This document shows, one piece after another, positions 56,882 through 64,000 of a stretch of DNA of 64,000 bases. The stretch is taken from the NCBI GenBank assembly GCA_027924585.1, contig BSBM01000865.1:8940501-9004500 (forward strand). The letters run 5' to 3'. Position 1 is the stretch's first letter, and the number at the start of each line of letters is the position of its first letter. Origin of the DNA: Larix kaempferi (lineage: Eukaryota > Streptophyta > Pinopsida > Pinales > Pinaceae). Under the pieces are notes generated by a model. It saw only the letters and a list, made by a program, of their open reading frames with translations, ran no database searches and had not been told where the DNA came from. The translations under genes and the position numbers were made by a program.

Positions 56882-56886
56882 CCAGC
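56882..56886 (+). repeat. Target-site duplication CCAGC, right of F
   Basis: Matches 51020-51024. Confidence 0.9.
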
Positions 56887-58589
56887 TATTTCGTCTAGTT
56901 CATCTGGGTCCTTTTCCAAATCCAGACAACTTTCTAAGAAGGATTTTAGAGTGTTTTCCTTCCTCCATGACTTCGTCGAGTCGAACTTCGATGGCATGTC
57001 ATAGATTTCTTCCTGAAGAGGTAGCTTCCTCCTATTCCTCATTGCCTTCTGTGCCTTCAAGAAGACATCCCTTTCTGCTTCCACGTCAAAGGTGACCTGC
57101 TTTCGCTGTGTTTGTGTTGGTCGAACATTGGTGTGTGACCTGTCGCCTCCTATCACCGCTCCTCCTCGTGTCACTATACCAGCCGTCGCATGGCTACTAC
57201 TAGCCTCCGTCGATATCATCTGCATGACCGATGGTACGTTCTGACTATTTTGGTTCTGGTTCTGGAGTGGATTCTTAGTCTTCCATTTCGCAATGAGCTG
57301 AGGGCAGTCCTCTACACTGTGATCTACAACACTGCAATAAGTACACTGTGATGCTAGGTTTGGACAATTAGTCTGGTAGTGCCCCTATTGTCCACAGTTG
57401 TAATAGATGATCGTCCCTCTTCCCCTTCAAGTAGCTCCTCCACATCCAATACTAGCGCCTCGGCCTCCATGGAATCCTCCCCTGAAACCTCTGTGTGGTG
57501 GCCCATATGGTTGATACTGCAGTTTCTCGTACTTCTATTGTTGATACTGTGGCTTCCCCTTCTGCGGTTGGCCATACGGTGGTGGCGGATACTGCGGCTG
57601 CCCGTACTACCCCTGATCGTATTGTTGCGGTTGGTTGAACTACGACTATGGCTGGATGTATTGTGGTTTCTATTGCACCACCAGTGGCTCTTCTCCCTTC
57701 ATAAAATATGTGTTAGTTGTCCGTTCTTGCAGCAGGTCATAGGCGTTGTAGTCCTTCTCATCATGGCCAACCAATCGACAGAATTTGCAGTACAAGTTTG
57801 CTGGTTTCGACACCATCTTTTGCAGATATACACATTCCTCTGGTCGAAGCCCTCTAGTCTGACAGATAGGACACCACGGCATGCCTGCTTGGCGAAGGGG
57901 GTTTGGATCCCCTGATTGAAAATACTCACGGAACTCTGGGAAATTGTCCTTATGGTGTCCCTCATCTTTGCACCTGGTGCACCATATGTCTCTACGGGTT
58001 TCCTTTCCCTTCTTTATATCCTCCTATTGAAGCGTTAGATTGGCCAATTGCGCTTGGACTGTATCCATTCCTGTCCCTGCTTCATCGATTGGTGAAGCCT
58101 CCAACTTCATCGTAATCTCTAATGCTTCTTCCTGTGTCACTACTTTTTCCTGCATTAGTGGTCCACGGATATGCGATACCAATCCTGCGATGAACCACTC
58201 TTTGTGTTGCAGCTCATTTATCAAAAAGCTCACTTTTTTTATCAGCGTCTTGTACCGCTGATCGAATTCCCACACCGGCTAATTCAGGAATTGCTTAATC
58301 TCCTTGAGCTCAGTAACATACTGCGACTCATATTTTGGCTTTTTAAATTCATCAATCATCACCGTTCTGACCTGCACCAACATCTTGGCTGGTGTTACCA
58401 TCGAAACCTTTACAAAATTCATGTACCAGTCTAATGCCCGGCCCCTAAGGGTCGTCGCTAGTTGTCCCATATTTATGGCTTCGTCCTGGACCTGCTTTAC
58501 AGTCCAGACTACTTCACATATGAACCAATACTGTTCGGGATCCTTGGTCCCATTCCCCTGAAGGTAGGCATCTTCGCCTCGTCTGCCAT
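56887..58589 (-). pseudogene. Gypsy G gag with several zinc-knuckle-like motifs
   Basis: The likely start is MADEAKMPTF (58589), with a 1-base shift near 58560. The capsid-like core has DPEQYWFICEVVW, GRALDWYMNF, VMIDEFKKPKYESQY, WEFDQRYKTLI and HKEWFIAGLVSHIRGPL. Then come cysteine motifs: WCTRCKDEGHHKDN, WCPICQTRGLRPEEC, CKFCRLVGHDEKDY, a decayed YYNCGQ-x-GHYQTNC and CTYCSVVDHSVEDC. These are followed by Gln/Tyr/Pro/Gly-rich sequence and a basic-acidic tail (QRKQVTFDVEAE, KKFDSTKSW-like). Several in-frame stops occur in the Gln/Tyr-rich part. The frame continues into protease across element F. This gag is expected to form the element's virus-like particle and bind its RNA. Confidence 0.82.
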
Positions 58590-59541
58590 CCTAACATTGC
58601 TACTATTATTGTTTACTGAAGTGCTACTCTTACCGCTGCACGTAGGGAAACTCTGTGAGTAGTTTGTATTTCTTCCTATAAAATTTGGAGTAGTGCGCGG
58701 GGTTGAAGGTATGTTGTAACTTACGATCTATCCTCCTTCTGCTTCTGGGTTAGCCTAGTCAACGTCTCCTTTGCAATAAGTTAGCTTCCTCCCTTATGGT
58801 CTTGTTTCACAGTCCTCTGTTCTGGTCCTCTTAGGAGACTCTCTCTCAGTCCTCCTCTTCTTCTTAGGACATCCGAATATCGCTCCACTCCTGAAGGTAG
58901 CACACTCTTCGTAAGCCTCCCTTAGATACTCATCGTCGCTTATGTCCATCTACCCCACATATTTCTGTCAGATTTGCATTTACGTGATACCCTCAACCTC
59001 CGCACACTGAATTTTCTACTCGTCGGAAGACATCCTCAATATTCCCTTTTCATAGACAAGCATCTTAATCCATAGTTTTAACAATGACAAGAACCTTCCT
59101 CGCAGTCCCTTGAAGAAGTTCCTCTCGGTGTCACTGTAAAACTTGATAGTGTCTACTGTGAACTCAGTTAGGTATCCCTCGAGGATACTATCCACCCAAA
59201 AATCAACAGCTCGCGATACCTTGTTATCGACTTGCTTCAACTGTCGGATCAACTTTGGGGTCCAACAGTCAGGTTCAGTATTCTGGTAGTGATTCTTTAG
59301 GAACGTTAACTATGCTAGCCACTCATGCAACAACACTGGTAATTCATAGAAAAATGTTTCATGAATATCTGAGTAAATTTATTTATGCAGCCAACTGGTT
59401 GCTTTCTATTTAGGGTCTTGCTTCTCGCTTTCTGTGAATTCCTCTGCCTTCTTATCGAACCTCTCTTGGATATCTGGTTTCGTCAGATGCCACAGCATAA
59501 CCTCTTCTTTTATTCCTCAAGGTCCTGGCAACTAAACCATC
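58590..59541 (-). other. Gypsy G leader between 5' LTR and gag
   Basis: About 950 bp. A 78-codon frame (59252-59016) and a 74-codon frame (59676-59452, overlapping the LTR) have no recognised domain. The sequence just inside the LTR (minus strand GATGGTTTAGTTGCCAGGAC) is the expected primer-binding-site position, but I cannot match it to a tRNA with confidence. Confidence 0.5.
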
Positions 59542-60286
59542 TATTGACGCGGTGTCTATCAACTGGGGTTCACTTCGCACTGTCGCCAACAAACTACCAA
59601 CCCAAACTCTCTTACACACCAGCCCGGAAAGGTGTAACCCTTTCCAGTAACACTTGCGGAGCAAGTGCAGTGTCACCCGAGATGGATAAGGGGGCTGCAG
59701 GAACCAATTTTCCGCAGTGGAGTTGAGGATATGCTTTCAACACACATTACCCTTATAGCAACCAGAGATTATAACATCTGCAGCATATTATCAATTCATC
59801 ATTCGCACATTAAGTTATTCGCAGATTTCAACAAATAACAAACATTCGGAACAACATATTCAATTTACTTATTCATATCAACAGTACTCTTTAAACCCAT
59901 AGCATGTTCACATCAAAGATACTCTAAAACATTCACATTCATCATTGCATAAAAATAGAGGCAGAGATTGCACCATAATCGAACATCTTCATTCATTCAT
60001 TAAACCTTACGGAATGAACCTCGCAGAAACAATCAATACACCATGTCGCAGATACAAAACAAACCAAAAGATAGGATCAATCATCAAAAAATGGATGCGT
60101 TTAGGCTAATAATCTTACTCTATTTATATGCTTCTATTCGGTTACAAAACGGTCCACATGACCAATTCTAACTAATTTAACCATTCTTGCGCTTCCGCGA
60201 ACTCCGCAAATGGTCCTTCTTTCGTGGATTAACCCTTTCACACCTGTTGACTTCCGCACTTCATGTGGACTTATCCCGTTCCAAAA
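59542..60286 (-). repeat. 5' LTR of gypsy G
   Basis: About 745 bp aligning with 45186-45910. It has an extra GCGAACTCCGCAAATGGTCC stretch near 60197-60216 absent from the 3' LTR. Its tip (plus strand CCGTTCCAAAA) is mutated from CCGTGCCAACA. It is followed by ATCCA. Confidence 0.88.
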
Positions 60287-60291
60287 ATCCA
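60287..60291 (+). repeat. Target-site duplication ATCCA, right of gypsy G
   Basis: Identical to 45181-45185. The locus continues TCCACC, so a short repeat in the target makes the exact register slightly uncertain. Confidence 0.78.
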
Positions 60292-60455
60292 TCCACCAAT
60301 TGCATTGGATAGGTAAATGCCATTGTTTTTTTCATTTAATTCATTGTTTTTGTCATTTTATTCATTGTTTTTGTTTGTTCATTCATTTTTGTTTGTTTAT
60401 TAAATTTGTAATAATCCCCAAATTATTAAAATAATAAAGAATTTTTCAATTGCAG
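60292..60455 (+). other. Locus J leader exon end and intron
   Basis: CCAATTGCATTGGATAG|GTAAATG (donor GT at 60313) is followed by a T-rich stretch and TTTTTCAATTGCAG| (acceptor at 60454-60455), a plausible 143-bp plant intron upstream of the start codon at 60472. The exon part before 60313 would join 45185 if gypsy G were absent. Confidence 0.5.
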
Positions 60456-62064
60456 AGTGTAAACCCACACAATGAATGAACAAAATGTTAACATGGAGTC
60501 CGGTGGAACCAATGAAAACCCTCAACAAAATCCAAATGCCCAAGAAAATCAAAACCCCCAACAAAATTTTGACCAAGATGACTTGAACCATTCTCTAAAT
60601 GAGATGAGAGTGCACACTCGAGAACTAAGAAACACAGGGGAACCATCTCAAGTGTCCCTTGCCACCTCAATTGAGATCTCAATTGACTCCATCATCCATG
60701 CACATCGCCAATTGACTAACATGATTGAATATATAGCTAGGATGCGGGAGTATTATTTCACAGTCATTTCCAAGGAGGAAATAAAAGATTTGAATATTAC
60801 AAAGGCCCAATTGTACAATATGTTCACCCTCCAAGAACACAACAACCACCGGACATTAAAAATCCACGTGTTTACATGGATTGGTTTCATTTCCCACCAT
60901 GGAGGGACAATTGGATGCATAGGTGGTTCATGGTTTATGATAAACCTCCCTGCAATAATAGGGAGGTTCCACAGTACTTCCTTCGGCAATTGTGGACTGA
61001 GTTTTCCCTCGGTTTACGTGTCAACTATTTTGACATAACCGAGTTCCATGGTGTTGGGCATGACTCTTCCCAAGATCGACCTGATGCTAGGAGGAACCCA
61101 CTGAGAGGGCCACCGGCTCCTAGGAGCGAGCCCAACCCCTCTCCCCAGCTGCCTCAGTTACCCCACAAACTTGATCAGATCGAGGACGCGATGATGAGTG
61201 TTGCACGGGGACTGCTTAGACACACTGCCTTTGTAGCAGCTACTACAGTAAAGAGACAGGCTGACCCTGATAGAGACACAGGGTCTTCAGGACAGAGTCA
61301 GGATAGACCTGTCATTGGTGGTAGCCATGTTGGGCCTTCTAGCTCCACAGGGACAATTCCACATCTTTGTCCCCATTGTGGGCACATTTTACCTGGCCTG
61401 ATCGATGGTTTCTATATGGAGCAGGTTAGCACTTTTTTTAATGTGTTTTCAATCATCACTTGATAATTTGTAAAGTAGTTTTAAAGTATGTGTGCTTGTC
61501 TTAAACTATTATTTCAATGTACATCTATTTAGAGTTGACACATCATCATGGGACAACGCAGCATCTCCCAACCTAGATGCAACAAAGGTAGCTGCAACTG
61601 AGATTGCGGCACCTCACACAGAGGTATTTTCAGTACCCGACACAATATTGTTATTACTTATTGAATTTCTATTTTTATGTATTTATATTTATGGCATACA
61701 TGATGATAGTTCGTACAACATCTTTTAATGTTTTGATTGACTGAATAATTTACTAGTTTAATATGTTTATAACGTGCATGCAATTTGGTGTCCACAGGTA
61801 TCTAGGGAGTACGATGACCAGCCATCTCCACCAGGGGTCGGCAGATCATCATCTACACAGGTACAATGTGTATTTAAAATCACGCTTTTAATTTGAAATG
61901 TTACGACATACTATGGTTTAATTTGAAATGTTACGACATACTATGGTTTAATTTGTTTTTTATTTACTAAACTATGATATTATAAATTTGTATGCAGGGG
62001 CCACCAAAAGATGCAGGCCTCTTTAGTCCCATGTTTCCACCCTCTCCCATGAGTCGCCCCCCTT

Positions 62065-62215
62065 GCCTCCATCCATATCCCTCCCTCTATCTACCCCCTC
62101 CCTTCCATCCACCCTCCCCTCTCCGTCCATACTCCCCCCTCCGTCCATCCTCCCCCATTCATCCATGCCCACCCATCTATACATCCTCCCCCATTCATCC
62201 ACGGCCCCCCCATTT
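62065..62215 (+). repeat. Pyrimidine-rich CCATCC/CCCCC repeat
   Basis: Degenerate repeats of CATCCTCCCCCATTCATCCA within the Pro/Ser-rich exon of locus J. A similar stretch resumes at about 63178-63265, suggesting that the roughly 960 bp between them were inserted into one repeat tract. Confidence 0.7.
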
Positions 62216-63177
62216 TGTGATAATCTACAGGGATCTAGCAACTGTAACATTCTCACAATCAAACTCTCAAGATTATTTGCAAAGAATAAGAGAAGCATGC
62301 ACTCAATAATCACTCATAAACACATAATAATGAACAATAACAGTATCATACAATGAATAATGAATGTAAAGAATGTAGTACAATAATCTATGATGAGGCA
62401 TCATATAGGATTCGAATTATCCAAGTAGGGCATTCGAATTTGAGCTCAAAGTCTAGATTGGATAACTATGGAGACATCATCCAGTCTGTAGTATTGGTCA
62501 TAAATGGTAAGAGTCAGTCAAGTGTGTCTAACTGAGTCTAACAGAACCATCTAGCCATAAATCAGGGAATGGAGACTCTAAGGAGAGCGCATGAGGATGT
62601 ATAGCTCAAAGTTTAGCTTGGATAATAATGGAGACATCATCCAGTCAGTAGTATCAGTCATAAATGGTAATAGTCAGTCAAGTGTGCCTAATTGAGTCTA
62701 ACATAACCATCTAGGAATAAATCAGGGAATGGAGACTCCAAGGGGGGTGCATGAGGCTGTCAAATAGTCAAGTGGAACTCCAAAACTAGATAACTAGAAG
62801 CTACAAGCAATCAGCATGAGCAATCAGTGGAAGAACTAGTCAATCAATGCACTAACTGAATGATAACTCCCGGTAGGTGAGATAAGGCGCCCTAATTTAG
62901 TGATACCTGAAGGTAGGTGAGTAAAGGCAGTCTAACTGATAGTGGTAGGTGAGAAAGGCGCACTTGCCAAGCAGAATAGTCAAAAAGGGCACATCAGGTA
63001 GGTAGCAGGCCAAATGTGGGTTGTAGATAGGCTCTGGAGAGATAGAAGCAAGCTCTAGTTGTTGGGGAGACCACCATGATGATGACTGGATGCATGCAGT
63101 GGCATGCAAAGCATGCATATTTGCATGCAAGCATGCAAAATATAAAAATGATGGTGTGGATATTCCAACACGTTTAT
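62216..63177. other. Probable insertion in locus J
   Basis: Noncoding sequence between two halves of the same pyrimidine-rich tract. It includes a 160-bp tandem duplication (62441-62600, 62601-62760) and a cluster of GCATGC sites. No clear terminal repeats or target duplication could be assigned. Confidence 0.4.
62441..62760 (+). repeat. Tandem duplication, 160-bp unit, two copies
   Basis: Both copies share AGCTCAAAG, GGAGACATCATCCAGTC, GTCATAAATGGTAA, AAATCAGGGAATGGAGACTC and GCATGAGG, in the same order and with the same 160-base spacing. Confidence 0.9.
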
Positions 63178-63905
63178 CCATCCTCCCCCATTCGTCCATG
63201 CCCCCCCTTCCATCCAACTTCTCCCCTTTGTCCACAAGCTCCCTTATATCCATCCTCCTCCCTCTATCCAGGACCGAACTCCCATTCATCATACCTCAAT
63301 ATCCCCCCTATCCCTTTTGGGTCGATATGCCCTATTGTCCAGCCGGTAGGACTTTATCGTCGACGATGTCCTTGGCCACCCCATACCACCATGTCCTCTT
63401 CCACCACATCATCTCCAATTCCCGCCACTATTGTGGAAACTACTGTGGTCGCACCCATAGTTCCTCCATCTACATCTGTGCCCCCACCATTACTGCATCG
63501 GAGCAGGTTTTCCAGCCAACTTCTCCAACTGCTAGCACAGAAGCTCATCCATGTCCATTGTCGAAGGTGTTCACGGTGAGAATCAAGTTAATTTATGAAA
63601 TTTTTTTGATGCATTAACCAAAATTAATTTAATCAATTATTATTTTTCAATGAAATGATTGTCGTAAATGTTGTAGGGTGGAATTGCTGAGAGGCTCAGC
63701 AGATCCAGGACACCTGCTCCTCATCTCACACTCGCATCAGTGGTGAGTTATTTAAGATTTGAATTGTACATTCATTTTATAAATGTGGTAAATGTTACAA
63801 ATTATTGAAACTAATGGTACCTTCCATCATTTGTTTTAGAGCATGGAGAGATGGTCTACTCCTAGATGGACGAAGACCCGAGGTAGCAATAGCTCTAAGA
63901 AGTAA

Positions 63906-64000
63906 AAGATCGATTTTGGAGATGCACCAGGGAGTGACCGGGGTGGTCACAATGCTTGACATGCCATGATATCTACATTAGCCACAATGTCACACCTTTG
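63906..64000. other. Sequence after locus J stop, nothing identified
   Basis: 95 bases to the window edge. No polyadenylation signal or other feature can be asserted. Confidence 0.4.

Larger units (their letters stand above)
45186..60286 (-). mobile_element. Full-length Ty3/gypsy element G
   Basis: A 15.1-kb minus-strand element with LTRs at both ends (45186-45910 and 59542-60286), a polypurine tract, and gag, protease, RT, RNase H and integrase in the usual gypsy order. It is flanked by ATCCA. Without the nested element F (5862 bp including its duplication) it would be 9.24 kb. From about 58550 to 46852 the gag-pol frame is the same modulo 3 across the F insertion and is broken only by nonsense codons, so the copy is old enough to be dead but structurally complete. 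No chromodomain follows integrase. The RT phrasing suggests a non-chromovirus gypsy lineage (Athila/Tat side), with moderate confidence. Confidence 0.9.
60456..63905 (+). pseudogene. Locus J, multi-exon gene-like sequence, unknown function
   Basis: The first exon starts MNEQNVNMESGGTNENPQQN (60472), is Asn/Gln-rich and is in frame to about 60840. A 1-base shift then leads to VYMDWFHFPPWRDNWMHRWF and a Pro/Ser-rich stretch with LCPHCGHILPG, ending GAGCAG|GTTAGC (61425). Further exon-like segments with good AG/GT borders are about 61533-61623, 61798-61860 (63 nt) and 61998 onward (PPSPM, Pro-rich). A stretch to 63575 (TTCACG|GTGAGA) follows, then 63677-63742 (66 nt) and 63840-63905, ending RWTKTRGSNSSKK and TAA. 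Most borders are phase 0. I do not recognise the protein. The frameshift and an apparent insertion in the middle suggest a decayed gene or transposon-borne gene. Confidence 0.5.

Noticed and set aside
57379-57915. 178-codon plus-strand hydrophobic ORF
   Set aside because: Complement of the Gln/Tyr/Pro-rich and knuckle region of gypsy G gag. The composition is explained by the opposite strand.

Overview
This window looks like intergenic DNA from a large plant nuclear genome. It is built almost entirely of degenerate, nested LTR retrotransposons: Ty1/copia and Ty3/gypsy polyproteins, a primer-binding site matching plant initiator tRNA-Met, polypurine tracts, and TG...CA LTRs with 5-bp target duplications. 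There are no operons, no rRNA or tRNA genes, and no intact single-copy protein gene. The density, age and nesting suit a gymnosperm, probably a conifer. That is inference; species was not determined.

Layout. 1-13623: two copia elements in tandem. Element A is represented by leader sequence, about 2.9 kb of minisatellites and a 3' LTR (4424-5027). Element B has a truncated 5' LTR (5028-5371), a PBS, a 3-kb leader, a deleted pol, a minisatellite tail and a 3' LTR (12978-13623). B's RNase H region is split by a 1729-bp solo-LTR-like insertion (9342-11070). 13624-21448 and 31087-38857 are two copies of one composite block: end of a long LTR called X, then a copia LTR called D, then a Tat-like gypsy element (T1, T2). 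T carries an extra RNase H downstream of integrase and an antisense ORF. 21449-26335: copia element C, with gag end, protease, integrase, RT and RNase H, a minisatellite tail, and a 3' LTR broken after 43 bp. 26336-32383: three X LTRs in direct, inverted and direct order, forming a very large inverted repeat. T2 ends in a 900-bp LTR (39844-40743) that lies inside the protease region of a minus-strand gypsy gag-pro fragment, H (to about 42950).

45186-60286 is a complete minus-strand gypsy element, G, with an ATCCA target duplication. Its gag-pol frame is interrupted mainly by nonsense codons, and it has a second gag-like segment between protease and RT. Nested in G is F (51025-56881, duplication CCAGC). 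F is a plus-strand element with 1.5-kb LTRs and no pol; it encodes an unrecognised acidic, coiled-coil protein, and it shares its polypurine tract and LTR tip with G. F is the best candidate for an undescribed system: a non-autonomous retrotransposon probably mobilised by G-type elements. 60287-63905 holds a broken multi-exon gene-like locus, J, of unknown function. G appears to have landed in its 5' leader, downstream of a GC-rich island at 44941-45053.

The elements fit together as a history of nesting: F in G, G in the J leader, the solo LTR in copia B, the X LTRs in a copia LTR, and T2's LTR in H. Coordinates of diverged boundaries are good to a few bases where terminal motifs are visible, and to tens of bases elsewhere.
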